A stretch of 14,647 bases of DNA. It comes from an uncultured Nitrospinaceae bacterium (GTDB lineage: Bacteria; Nitrospinota; Nitrospinia; Nitrospinales; VA-1). Position numbers and translations under genes: made by a program. The notes under the pieces are model-generated. The model had not been told where the DNA came from and did no database searches. It saw only the letters and a list, made by a program, of their open reading frames with translations. The stretch spans positions 1 through 14,647 of the forward strand of contig CALJGH010000164.1 in the NCBI GenBank assembly GCA_938073925.1. The letters are read 5' to 3'. Below are positions 1 through 6,901 of this stretch, in pieces (within the stretch, counting starts at the first letter, position 1; every line of letters starts with the position of its first letter).

Positions 1-654
1 CTTCAATACACCCCCATCGACATTTCAAAGGGGGCCATAAACAACCTCATCAACACACTGAACAAAAAGTTCCCCAGCCCAAAATTAAAAGTAACTGGGC
101 TGGTCGCAGATTATTTTGAAGGGCTGGCCACCATCTCAAATGAAAATGTCAGAAAAGTGGTACTTTTTTTAGGAGTCACTCTAAATAATATGGATATACC
201 CGATGCCAAAGCTTTTCTGAAAAAACTCCGCGGAACACTTCAGAAGGATGATTACCTGTTGATCGGATTTGATCTTATGAAAAACCCCAAATTACTTCAT
301 CAGTCGTATAACGATGAATTGTTTGAGAAGTTCAATTTGCATCTCCTCGACAGAATCAATGACACTTTGGGAGCAAATTTCGACAAAAAATTATTTGTTC
401 AGCAAGGACATTACAATCCGCACACTCATGCAGTTGAAAGTTTTTTATACAGCACCTGCAAACAAACTATTCACATAGAGGCTTTGGGCAGGAGTTTTGA
501 CTTTGCCGAATGGGAAACAATGCAAACCGAGCAGTCTTATAAGTATTCGATAGAAGACATAAAATCCCTAGCTTTGGAAAGTGGGTTTAACATTTCAGAA
601 AATTTTTACGATTGCAAAAATTATTTTGTGGATTCGCTTTGGCAGGCAAACTAA
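1..654 (+). CDS. EgtD-like SAM-dependent methyltransferase, 3' part (5' end outside window)
   Basis: The reading frame is open from base 1 and ends at a TAA at 652-654, so this is the C-terminal 217 residues of a longer protein. The GTG at 157 is internal. The layout matches the histidine-specific methyltransferase family (Methyltransf_33; EgtD makes hercynine, the ergothioneine precursor): a YTPIDIS segment near the left edge, FLGVTLNN at window residues 56-63 in place of the usual FLGxxxGN SAM-site loop, then LLIGFDLMKNP, YNDELFEKFNLHLLDRIN, and a late TEQSYKY matching the Glu and Ser that hold the substrate in EgtD. The usual RIEM box is replaced by AVES, so family membership is clear but histidine as substrate is less certain. 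No egtB partner is visible. It converges with the next gene, with 31 nt between the stops and no convincing terminator. Confidence 0.8.
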   Translation, partial: LQYTPIDISKGAINNLINTLNKKFPSPKLKVTGLVADYFEGLATISNENVRKVVLFLGVTLNNMDIPDAKAFLKKLRGTLQKDDYLLIGFDLMKNPKLLHQSYNDELFEKFNLHLLDRINDTLGANFDKKLFVQQGHYNPHTHAVESFLYSTCKQTIHIEALGRSFDFAEWETMQTEQSYKYSIEDIKSLALESGFNISENFYDCKNYFVDSLWQAN

Positions 655-685
655 CAGGGCAAAAAGAGAGTCACTTGATCTAAGA

Positions 686-1051
686 TCAAATCAGCTCTGC
701 TTTTAAAACATCCAGAAGCAAACAAGTCCGCCGATCATTTTCACTGGAGTAACAGATCTTGTATTCACCCGCTTTGGAAAATGACATTTCAAAAGACTCT
801 CCCGATTGAAAATCGGCGATGGATAATACTCTTTTCTCGGATGAATACTCAATAACGGTAAGATCGTACAATGCCGAATTGAAGGTATTGCTTATTTTAA
901 CAAATGCATTTTTATAAATCCTCAAACCACTTGGCTTCTGCTGCGTTGGATTGAGAATTATCGCGCCCGAGTCCGCTTCAGATATTGCAGTAAAAATAAG
1001 TAGAAAGGCTATAGCAAAAACGGAAAACTTTCTTTTAGTAGAATGAATCAA
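686..1051 (-). CDS. Small secreted protein of unknown function, beta-sandwich-like
   Basis: 121 residues. The N-terminus (residues 1-27) has basic residues, then a hydrophobic core (FAIAFLLIFTAI) and a probable signal-peptidase site near SEADS, so it should be exported. The rest alternates short beta-type segments. Its end (residues 82-114) has the rhythm of a cupredoxin C-terminal half: FQSGESFEMSF, then AGEYKICY. However, no His or Met ligands surround the two cysteines (CYSSENDRRTC), so I do not call it a copper protein; the Cys pair could form a disulfide. The ATG at 1049-1051 has a GGGGA stretch 4-5 nt upstream. It lies on the same strand as the amicyanin-like gene, 194 nt downstream of it, and may work with it at the membrane or in the periplasm; that is inference. 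Confidence 0.6.
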   Translation of the reverse strand: MIHSTKRKFSVFAIAFLLIFTAISEADSGAIILNPTQQKPSGLRIYKNAFVKISNTFNSALYDLTVIEYSSEKRVLSIADFQSGESFEMSFSKAGEYKICYSSENDRRTCLLLDVLKAELI

Positions 1052-1142
1052 TGTATCCCCTGAGCATTATAGGTCACACAGTTTAAACAAAGATTCTATA
1101 AATATAAAATGGGCCTGAATATAAGATTAAAGATATTTATAA

Positions 1143-1161
1143 TGTAGTCCAAAAGACTACA
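1143..1161 (-). terminator. Hairpin downstream of the cupredoxin gene, possible weak terminator
   Basis: A perfect 7-bp stem (TGTAGTC/GACTACA) with a 5-nt loop lies about 85 nt after the stop of the minus-strand cupredoxin gene. On the minus strand it is followed by AT-rich DNA but no real T-run, so termination is only possible. The rest of the 194-nt spacer (1052-1245) shows nothing else I can name. Confidence 0.25.
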
Positions 1162-1245
1162 GTAGATAGGCTTTAACCCTGCAAACTTTGGAAATGAAAA
1201 GCTTTTTCACCTTTAAATAAGGGTCACCTCATTGAGCGATGGTGT

Positions 1246-1587
1246 CTAATCGCTTCGGACTTTTATTTCCCCTCTCATATTGGAGTGGAGCGCACAGATG
1301 TAGAAGGTGGTTTTTCCAACAAAGAGAACAAATGAGTCTCCACGCCTCAAAATACGAGACCGCCATCCTCCCTCAGAAATAGACATAAGCTGATGTCGTC
1401 TATTGTCTTTATTCACCCACTTTACAACATCCCCTGATTTCACTTCCAAACTCGTTGGACTAAACCGAAGTGCAGAAATTTCTACAATATGCTCTTGAGA
1501 CTGCACTGCGAGAGAGTTTGTAACCCACACAAACATGGAAGACAAAATTAAGCAAAAGAAGGTCAGTATAATAATTTGAAAACGCAC
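1246..1587 (-). CDS. Amicyanin/plastocyanin-like type 1 copper protein (cupredoxin)
   Basis: 113 residues. The start is a GTG at 1585-1587, chosen because AAGGA lies 7-8 nt upstream and because it gives a clean signal peptide (RFQIIILTFFCLILSSMFVWV, cleavage near NSLA). The mature part is one cupredoxin domain: VEISALRFSPTSLEVKSGDVVKWVNKD, then the first His ligand in RRHQL, and the C-terminal ligand loop YICALHSNMRG giving Cys-X2-His-X2-Met. That short loop is the amicyanin type (CTPHPFM); plastocyanins have longer spacing. The protein would carry electrons in the periplasm. Methylamine dehydrogenase genes, amicyanin's usual partner, are absent here, so the redox partner is unknown. The divergent neighbour is a cytochrome c remnant, which suggests the pair once sat in a respiratory context. 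Confidence 0.85.
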   Translation of the reverse strand: MRFQIIILTFFCLILSSMFVWVTNSLAVQSQEHIVEISALRFSPTSLEVKSGDVVKWVNKDNRRHQLMSISEGGWRSRILRRGDSFVLFVGKTTFYICALHSNMRGEIKVRSD

Positions 1588-1666
1588 TTTTGAATCCTTT
1601 CCATCACGTAAAATAAAGGAATTACAGAAAACTGAGAAAGTAGAATATTGAAACTCTGCATCCGCA

Positions 1667-1940
1667 ATGTCAGAATACGAAAAGACCGCAAAACCTCTGG
1701 CCTGTAAAATGTGTCATGGTAAAAAAGAAGATGGTATGGGCAAACTTAGAAAAACCTTAAAACCCAATCCAGGCAACTTTACTTGTTCAGATACCATAAA
1801 AGATGTTTCTGCAGGGCAAATGTTATGGATCATCAAGAATAGGTCAGCCGGGAACCGATATGGCTGCTCATAAGAAAACCTTAAAAAATAAGCAAATCTG
1901 GGATGTCTTTAAATACATCCGCGAAAGCTGGGTCAAGTAA
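1667..1940 (+). pseudogene. Cytochrome c (class I, monoheme), frameshifted and lacking a signal peptide
   Basis: The 68-residue frame starting at 1667 holds a heme c motif CKMCH followed by GKKEDGMGK and DVSAGQMLWIIKN, as in small monoheme cytochromes c, but runs into a stop at 1871-1873. From about 1860 the next frame continues the same protein: MAAHKKTLKNKQIWDVFKYI to a TAA at 1938-1940, supplying the Met ligand and the C-terminal helix. One extra A in the GGGAACCGAT segment at about 1849-1858 explains the shift; removing it gives SAGTDMAAH. A TGA at 1649-1651 lies only 15 nt upstream in frame, no hydrophobic leader exists in any upstream frame, and there is no Shine-Dalgarno sequence. A cytochrome c needs export for heme attachment, so this copy looks dead by two lesions. 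A base-calling error could explain the frameshift but not the missing leader. Confidence 0.8.
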
Positions 1941-1955
1941 TGACAGGTACAGTGC

Positions 1956-1988
1956 GGGAATAGACTATGTCTGTTCCCCCTTTTTTTT
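1956..1988 (+). terminator. Intrinsic terminator after the cytochrome c remnant
   Basis: A 10-bp stem (GGGAATAGAC/GTCTGTTCCC, one G-T wobble) with a 3-nt loop is followed on the plus strand by two C and eight T. It ends 48 nt past the TAA of the broken cytochrome gene, so that transcription unit still has its terminator. The T-run overlaps the stop codon of the opposing DUF2059-like gene. Confidence 0.85.
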
Positions 1989-2505
1989 ATTTTTGTTTGT
2001 TTATTTTTTCCAACTCATATTTCTTAATAAGCTCTTCCATTTTTTTATTAAAAGCTGGCGACTGAGAAATATCCTTACCCCACTGACTTCCAAGTACTCC
2101 TGCTTCCCGACTGATTTCTGGCATCTTCTGTTTCCATTCTTCCCAAAAAGGCGTCTCAAACATTTCAATTAGCTTTTTCACCGTTTCATGAGACATATGC
2201 TTGTCATAAACCGGGATGACTCGACTTACCAAATCCTCCATCTCTTTTTCACCAATCAATTGGTTGAACTCCTTCCAGAATTCATCTGGGACTTTTGGAA
2301 AAGAACCTGAAATCATCATCGACATAGAATTCATTAACGTGTCCTGCATATAGGTCAACTGGCTCAAGATGCCAGAAACCTCCAACAATTTTTCAATATC
2401 CTTTTCTTTTTCCGTTTCAGAAAAGGCAGGATTCGCAGTTACCCCCAACAAAAAAAACAATATCATTAACCAGATTGAATTTTTCTTCTCGTTTAATATT
2501 CGCAT
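1987..2505 (-). CDS. Exported DUF2059-like protein
   Basis: 172 residues from the ATG at 2503-2505, chosen over an ATG 60 nt upstream because GAGG sits 5 nt before it and because it puts the signal peptide at the very N-terminus (IWLMILFFLLGVTANPAFS, cleavage near AFSE). The mature part is helical and charged: EKDIEKLLEVSGILSQLTYMQDTL opens like many DUF2059 proteins, and residues 80-125 carry LVSRVIPVYDKHMSHETVKKLIEMFETPFWEEW, the region that defines DUF2059 (a C-terminal helix after a short linker and a P-x-G/W-type turn). Its function is unknown in most members. The C-terminus is Lys/Asn-rich (KYELEKINKQK) because it is encoded in the T-run of the opposing terminator. It appears monocistronic. 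Confidence 0.7.
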   Translation of the reverse strand: MRILNEKKNSIWLMILFFLLGVTANPAFSETEKEKDIEKLLEVSGILSQLTYMQDTLMNSMSMMISGSFPKVPDEFWKEFNQLIGEKEMEDLVSRVIPVYDKHMSHETVKKLIEMFETPFWEEWKQKMPEISREAGVLGSQWGKDISQSPAFNKKMEELIKKYELEKINKQK

Positions 2506-2613
2506 TTTTTCCTCAATTATTTTTAAGTCAAAGGCTAACATGGTCTTCAGTGCGGGTAAATTCAATAATGCCTATTGACGAAATGATAAACTGGATTTAG
2601 CCTGTTGTCTCCT

Positions 2614-2637
2614 ATGAATCTGATGCCCTATTTATGA
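2614..2637 (+). other. Seven-codon mini-ORF overlapping the pentapeptide gene start
   Basis: ATG at 2614 encodes MNLMPYL and stops at TGA 2635-2637, sharing ATGA with the start codon of the next gene. The downstream gene has no visible Shine-Dalgarno sequence, so this reading frame could deliver ribosomes to it by termination-reinitiation. The mini-ORF also lacks a clear Shine-Dalgarno site, so chance is a real alternative. Confidence 0.25.
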
Positions 2638-3293
2638 GTTTTGACAAACAAAAAGCCGAAGCATCCAAGAAAAATCTTCAAAATGCAGATCTGAAAAATG
2701 CTGACTTACAAGAAGCCGATCTCAGCGAAGGTATATTGATAGAGGCTTGCCTGGAAAATTGCAACTTATCAGAAGCAGATCTTTGCGGAACAGATATAAG
2801 TGGAGCCAACCTAAAAAATGCCCGACTCCATCGCACTGTCTTATATCGGTGCCGAGGAAAAGAGGTAGACTTTTCCAATGCCGTTTTAACTCAGGCAAAT
2901 CTGGTCGAGGCAAATTTAAGCGGGGCAAACTTTACCCATGCAAACCTTATGGAATCGAATATCGAAGGGGCAAATTTAACCAATGCTTGCTTCAAAGATG
3001 CCAACCTGAGCGAGGTTAATTTAACAGGGGTATTTCTGACTAACGCAGATCTTTCGGGTGCCAATTTCACTAATTCCGAATGTATAGCGGCCGACCTTGT
3101 GGGATGTGACTTAACAGGAGCCAATTTGCACAACACTTACCTCAATCATGCAGATCTTTCCGGTGCAAACCTCAAGTCAGCATTGAATCTCACTAGCGAT
3201 CAAGTAGAAACAGCTTTTATCAACAAGGAAACCCTTCTTCCTGATTCAATTCCTATTTTCTGGATATCAAAAACCGAATACGAATTTGAATAG
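2634..3293 (+). CDS. Pentapeptide-repeat protein
   Basis: 219 residues. From about residue 11 to 183 it is a run of A(D/N)LXX units (for example LQNADLKNADLQEADLSEG and HANLMESNIEGANLTNA), broken once at about residues 67-80 (LYRCRGKEVDFSNA). Such repeats build a square right-handed beta-helix (Rfr fold) with Leu/Phe stacked inside. The last 35 residues leave the repeat with LTSDQVETAFINKETLLPDSI, a C-terminal cap common in free-standing pentapeptide proteins. There is no signal peptide or membrane segment, so it is probably cytosolic. Known members include DNA mimics of gyrase inhibitors (Qnr, MfpA), but nothing here proves that role. It converges with the cytidylyltransferase-like gene, 17 nt between ends. 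Confidence 0.9.
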   Translation: MSFDKQKAEASKKNLQNADLKNADLQEADLSEGILIEACLENCNLSEADLCGTDISGANLKNARLHRTVLYRCRGKEVDFSNAVLTQANLVEANLSGANFTHANLMESNIEGANLTNACFKDANLSEVNLTGVFLTNADLSGANFTNSECIAADLVGCDLTGANLHNTYLNHADLSGANLKSALNLTSDQVETAFINKETLLPDSIPIFWISKTEYEFE

Positions 3294-3310
3294 CCCCCCT
3301 TATCAAAGAG

Positions 3311-4051
3311 TCAGGCGCTTAGATTTTTAATATTCTTCCACACCTTTTGTGCTTTGTTTAGTTGCGACACATCATCAATTTCGGCCCACAATAGATTTTC
3401 TATTTTCAAAAAACCTAAATGGTTTTTCTCTGCAACGGTCACCAAACAATCCATATCATAACTGATCAGCAAACTTGAATCGAAGCCCTCTTCAGCGGTT
3501 TGAATCAGCTTCAAATAAAAGTCATAACTTAATTTAGATACCCCAATAAATTCTCCGACAATTGAACTCATAGTTTTCTTATCCTTGGATATTTGTTTGA
3601 CCCAATCATCGTCTGCCCCCACATAAACTTCATCCCCAGCTTCCGTTTTTCCCGATATTAAAATAGAATTTTTAATAGGGGACTGTAGCAATTCCTTAAT
3701 TGCTCTAATTTCATAAATCAGATCCGATTCCAATAAAATAAAATCCGTACTGAAGAGCTGTCGGGCGCACCATAGCGAATACATGGTGCCTGTCTCCGAA
3801 TACTTTTCATTTCGAACAGTTCTAATTTGCGGATATCGGGAGCGAAGGTTCTCATAATGCTCATCCATAAAACCTGTGACTATGATAATATCCTTGATAC
3901 CACAGTCCAAAAGCACATCTATGGAATGCTCGATAATGGGTTTATCATCTCCCAATGAAATAAATCCCTTAGGAACACCCCGATTCAATTCTTTCAGGCG
4001 CACTCCCATCCCAGCGGCAAGAATAATGGCCTGTGTAATATTTTTTTTCAT
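3311..4051 (-). CDS. LicC/PntC-like nucleotidyltransferase (CTP:phosphocholine or aminoethylphosphonate type)
   Basis: 246 residues, single GT-A-like nucleotidyltransferase fold. The N-terminus has IILAAGMGVRL (residues 9-19) and PKG (27-29) for nucleotide binding; LLESDL (106-111) supplies the metal-binding Asp; GDEV (139-142), GEFIGVSK (166-173) and AEIDD (223-227) fit the LicC/PntC branch, which makes CDP-choline or CMP-aminoethylphosphonate, rather than the larger glucose-1-phosphate enzymes. The true substrate cannot be read from the motifs. No choline kinase (LicA) or phosphonate mutase gene is visible nearby. It starts 2 nt after the stop of the Kef-type antiporter and has no good Shine-Dalgarno site of its own, so it is probably translated by coupling in one transcript. 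A role in decorating surface glycan or lipid headgroups is inference. Confidence 0.75.
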   Translation of the reverse strand: MKKNITQAIILAAGMGVRLKELNRGVPKGFISLGDDKPIIEHSIDVLLDCGIKDIIIVTGFMDEHYENLRSRYPQIRTVRNEKYSETGTMYSLWCARQLFSTDFILLESDLIYEIRAIKELLQSPIKNSILISGKTEAGDEVYVGADDDWVKQISKDKKTMSSIVGEFIGVSKLSYDFYLKLIQTAEEGFDSSLLISYDMDCLVTVAEKNHLGFLKIENLLWAEIDDVSQLNKAQKVWKNIKNLSA

Positions 4052-4053
4052 AT

Positions 4054-6024
4054 TTATAACTGGAATTTAGTGTCTTCTCGAAGATATTGAATAGCCTTAC
4101 TCAGTTGCATGTGACTGCCGAACAAAATGAGCATATCTCCGGGCAAAACTAAAAATTCGGCACCCGGATTAGGATGTGGTTTATTCTTTCTTATAACGGC
4201 AATTACGATTACCCCGCTGACATCAATTTCACCTAATGTTTTTTCGTTAATCCATGAATCTCCTATAACAAGATAAGACTCTGTTAAAGTCGCAGTGAGG
4301 TAGTTAGAAAACTTTTTCAAACTTTCTGTGTTCAGGGATAATCCACGGAACATACTATAACCTTCCATACGGATCAATTCCACCTGTTGTTCGATAACAT
4401 TGTTTGGAATTCGATACTCTTTCAAAACCCTGCAAAATATTTCAATCGAAGTTTCAAATTCTTCGGGAATAACCACATCCGCGCCGGAAGTTTTAAGTTC
4501 TTCTACCTGCGATGCTAACCGGGTACGCACCATTATTTTTACATCTGAGTTCAGCTTGCGAGTTAGACGTATGGCTCTTTCACTACTCACCTGATCGCTA
4601 ATCGCGTATACAATCATCCGTGCCTGCTTTACTCCTGCCCTTAAAAGGGTCTCCTCCTGCGTGCAATCTCCATAATAGATAGTCATTCCTTCTGTCAAAG
4701 CCCGTTTGATCTTTTCACCATTTAGCTCTAGTATTATAAAAGGAATTTCTGCTTCCTGAAGAACCTTAGCCAGAGTCCTGCCACCGAGACCATAACCCGC
4801 GATGATTACGTGCTCTGAGAAAGTTTCTTCTTCGACTTTTTTTTCCACGCCTTCTTCAGCTTTCACTCTAGAAAAAATCCAGATAGAAAATTTAGAAGAA
4901 AACTGAATTAGCAAAGGAGCAATCAACATGGATAGAATGGAGACCACCAACAACAACTGATATTGTTCGTTACTAAAAAGCTCTTTGTCTAATCCGATCG
5001 TGGCAAGGATAAGAGAGAATTCGCCGATCTGCGCTAATCTCATTCCAACGATTAAAGAAATTCTGAGGGGGGCTCGTACCAAAAGGCAGGAACAAAATGC
5101 CATGAACATCTTTATCAGAACAGCTGCCACGGTTAACTGCAGACAAGCTAAAACCGAATCGTAAAATATCTCTACTTGCAAAAGCATTCCAACAGAGATG
5201 AAAAATATACTGCTAAAGTAATCTCGAAGCGGAAGGATATCGATGATAATCTGGTGATTGTATTCCGAATCCGAAATAATCATTCCAGCAATCAAAGCCC
5301 CCATAGCTAGAGTCAACCCCATCTTGTGCGAAACCCAGCCTGTAATAAGAATAATAAAGATAACCGAAAGAGTCAGATGCTCTTTGTTACCTATGCGTGC
5401 AATCCACGTCAACATTCGTGGAACAATTAATTTAGACAGAAAGAATATCGAAACAACCGCTGCAAGAGATTCGAGCATCGCTATCATTAAGTCTGCGGAT
5501 GAGATAGCCCCTGTCTGCGCCAGCAAAGGCATAAGAAGCATAATGGGGACCACGCATAGATCTTGAAACAACAGAGTACCAACACAAAGCTTTCCATGTA
5601 GCGTATCTATCTCGGCACGATCAGTTATCATTTTTAAAACGATAGCAGTACTGCTTAAAGCAATAATAAGTCCGAATGCAATACTCTGGTTTTGCACGAA
5701 TCCATATAAATGAAAAATCCAGCCGATGGTACCTGCGGTAAGTATCAATTGAAACCCACCTACTCCCAAAACCGAAGCGAGGTTTTTTATAAACCGAGTA
5801 AGAGAGAACTCCAGGCCAATGACGAATAAAAGCAGAATGACACCGATTTCTGCCAGATGCTTGACAACATCAACATTATCTATTAATTGCAAACCATAGG
5901 GGCCAATCAAAACACCTGCAATAAGATAACCCATAACAGAAGGCAATTTAATCTTGTGAAATAACAGATTTATCGGCAGGGAAACGAGGAGTAAAACAGC
6001 GAGGTCTTCAATCAAATGAATCAT
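4054..6024 (-). CDS. CPA2-family monovalent cation:proton antiporter with RCK domain (KefB/C-like)
   Basis: 656 residues. Residues 1-385 are a 12-13-helix Na+/H+ exchanger-type membrane domain with the CPA2 hallmarks GYLIAGVLIGPYG (32-44), LLLFVIGLEF (64-73), LSSTAIVLK (123-131), the FQD pair (153-155) in the ion-binding helix, ALIAGMIISDSEY (243-255) and QIGEFSLILA (332-341). Residues 404-520 form an RCK/TrkA-N Rossmann domain with GYGLGGRTLA and YGDCTQEETLL; residues 560-656 form a TrkA-C domain. It would exchange K+ or Na+ for protons at the inner membrane under nucleotide or other ligand control. Whether it is gated by glutathione adducts as true KefB/C cannot be told; no KefF/G ancillary gene is present. 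Start ATG is at 6022-6024 with a weak ribosome site and a good promoter upstream. Confidence 0.92.
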   Translation of the reverse strand: MIHLIEDLAVLLLVSLPINLLFHKIKLPSVMGYLIAGVLIGPYGLQLIDNVDVVKHLAEIGVILLLFVIGLEFSLTRFIKNLASVLGVGGFQLILTAGTIGWIFHLYGFVQNQSIAFGLIIALSSTAIVLKMITDRAEIDTLHGKLCVGTLLFQDLCVVPIMLLMPLLAQTGAISSADLMIAMLESLAAVVSIFFLSKLIVPRMLTWIARIGNKEHLTLSVIFIILITGWVSHKMGLTLAMGALIAGMIISDSEYNHQIIIDILPLRDYFSSIFFISVGMLLQVEIFYDSVLACLQLTVAAVLIKMFMAFCSCLLVRAPLRISLIVGMRLAQIGEFSLILATIGLDKELFSNEQYQLLLVVSILSMLIAPLLIQFSSKFSIWIFSRVKAEEGVEKKVEEETFSEHVIIAGYGLGGRTLAKVLQEAEIPFIILELNGEKIKRALTEGMTIYYGDCTQEETLLRAGVKQARMIVYAISDQVSSERAIRLTRKLNSDVKIMVRTRLASQVEELKTSGADVVIPEEFETSIEIFCRVLKEYRIPNNVIEQQVELIRMEGYSMFRGLSLNTESLKKFSNYLTATLTESYLVIGDSWINEKTLGEIDVSGVIVIAVIRKNKPHPNPGAEFLVLPGDMLILFGSHMQLSKAIQYLREDTKFQL

Positions 6025-6073
6025 GGCAGACTCTAAAGTGGAGTTCGGGGATTAATAAAGACTATCGAAAATT

Positions 6074-6103
6074 ATTATACCGGGGTATCGGATATGATAA
6101 CAA
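6074..6103 (-). promoter_or_regulatory. Sigma70-type promoter for the antiporter operon
   Basis: On the minus strand a perfect TATAAT (plus positions 6074-6079) lies 18 nt from TTGTTA (6098-6103), 4 of 6 matching TTGACA. The -10 is 49 nt from the ATG at 6024, leaving a leader of about 40 nt. The spacer contains the small inverted repeat ATACC-GG-GGTAT (6077-6088), which might bind a regulator. Confidence 0.6.
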
Positions 6104-6113
6104 AGATATACAA

Positions 6114-6148
6114 AAAGCCCATATCTTTAAAGAAAAGATATGAGCTTT
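6114..6148 (-). terminator. Intrinsic terminator after the 77-aa gene
   Basis: A 15-bp stem (arms 6114-6128 and 6134-6148, one mismatch) with a 5-nt loop. Read on the minus strand it ends GGGC and then five T. It lies 58 nt after the stop of the 77-aa gene and just before the antiporter promoter, so it separates the two transcription units. Confidence 0.8.
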
Positions 6149-6206
6149 CAAATAAAGCAGGGGTCAAACAAACATGAAATAACCCGTTCCACGCAAAAAA
6201 TCAGAT

Positions 6207-6440
6207 TTAGTCCGTGGCAAAACGCAGAGCCAAAGCAAAATCTTCTAGTCCATCTTTTTGCGCCATTGCCGAAATCTCATTATAGTTATCGCTTATATCA
6301 ATTGCCTGCGCAGTCATCGAAGAATCATCCAATTGCTTCCTGACCTTGACTATCAGATCTTCAATAATGTACCTAAAAGAGCTTTCACCTAAAGCACATT
6401 CAATATTTCCCCAAAAATCAGCAACCGGATCTTTCGTCAT
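6207..6440 (-). CDS. Small acidic protein of unknown function (77 aa)
   Basis: I chose the ATG at 6438-6440 because a strong GAGGAG lies 7 nt before it; the longer frame to 6482 has no such signal. The protein begins MTKDPVADFWGNIECALGES, and is mostly helical with Asp and Glu in the second half (DISDNYNEISAMAQKDGLEDF). There are no membrane segments or known motifs and one Cys. It has its own terminator, so it is likely transcribed alone from somewhere in the 460-nt spacer upstream. I do not recognise the family. Confidence 0.65.
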   Translation of the reverse strand: MTKDPVADFWGNIECALGESSFRYIIEDLIVKVRKQLDDSSMTAQAIDISDNYNEISAMAQKDGLEDFALALRFATD

Positions 6441-6901
6441 ACCATTTCTCCTCATCTTAAAAGCTTTCGCCTTACAGATCACGGCTCCAAAAACAAGGGC
6501 GTTGAAATAATCCGATTTTTCCTCAAAAAAAACTGGGAAAACGACGATTCCTGACCAATATAATAGGGCTACTAAATATAATTAATGATATGAATTAAAT
6601 AACCATATAAAAATCAAATAGTTCTGTAAAATTTATTTTAAAATTGCGGATCCTTTATTCGGCTATAGATCGCATAACTCATATTTTTTAAAAAAGATAT
6701 AGAAGCATAAAAAAATCATTCACACATAAAATCGATAAAAATAAAACCTTTATTTTTCAATATGGTAGCTGGAGTTTACTGAGGTATGGATCGCCACACT
6801 ACTTTGCGGCTTGCGGTAACGAATGAAGGGGGGGGTGTCACCCCGCGTATATAGAAGGATACAGGGGTTATGCAAAACTCTAATCAGGAAGAAAAGTTTA
6901 A
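6441..6901. other. Non-coding AT-rich spacer
   Basis: 461 nt without a credible gene on either strand. Bases 6540-6780 are very AT-rich with short A and T runs. The stretch must hold the promoter of the 77-aa gene (minus) and the end of the thiO-bioA-queD transcript; I could not fix a -35/-10 pair or an intrinsic terminator with confidence. A GC-richer hairpin element sits at 6785-6844 and is listed separately. Confidence 0.6.
6785..6844. repeat. Candidate dispersed hairpin repeat (degenerate)
   Basis: An abruptly GC-rich block inside AT-rich DNA. ATCGC (6790-6794) pairs with GCGGT (6813-6817) around a decayed inner stem, then eight G run into a second hairpin GGGGT-GTC-ACCCC (6832-6844). 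The wording GATCGCCAC...GCGGTAACGA resembles a widespread intergenic repeat type in bacteria of the form GATTGCCAC...GCAATGACG. A single copy in this window cannot prove it is repeated. Confidence 0.4.

Noticed and set aside
675..689. Inverted repeat TTGATC-TAA-GATCAA between convergent genes
   Set aside because: The stem is only 6 bp, AT-rich and not followed by a T-run on either strand, and it overlaps the minus-strand stop codon; not a convincing terminator.
1052..1075. TATAAT just before the 121-aa secreted protein gene (minus strand)
   Set aside because: It is only 13 nt from the ATG, leaving almost no leader and cutting off the ribosome site, and no -35 stands at normal spacing.
1235..1254. 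AGCGAT/ATCGCT hairpin over the stop codon of the cupredoxin gene
   Set aside because: Six-bp stem, 8-nt loop and no T-run on the minus strand; probably chance.
2503..2565. Longer N-terminus for the DUF2059-like protein
   Set aside because: It would bury the signal peptide 20 residues inside the protein; the downstream ATG has the proper GAGG site.
2575..2603. TTGACG with a possible -10 upstream of the pentapeptide-repeat gene
   Set aside because: The -35 is good but the -10 at 17-nt spacing reads TAGCCT, too weak to call a promoter.
2678..3136. Several open frames on both strands inside the pentapeptide-repeat gene
   Set aside because: They arise from the periodic codon pattern of the repeat and show no independent protein features.
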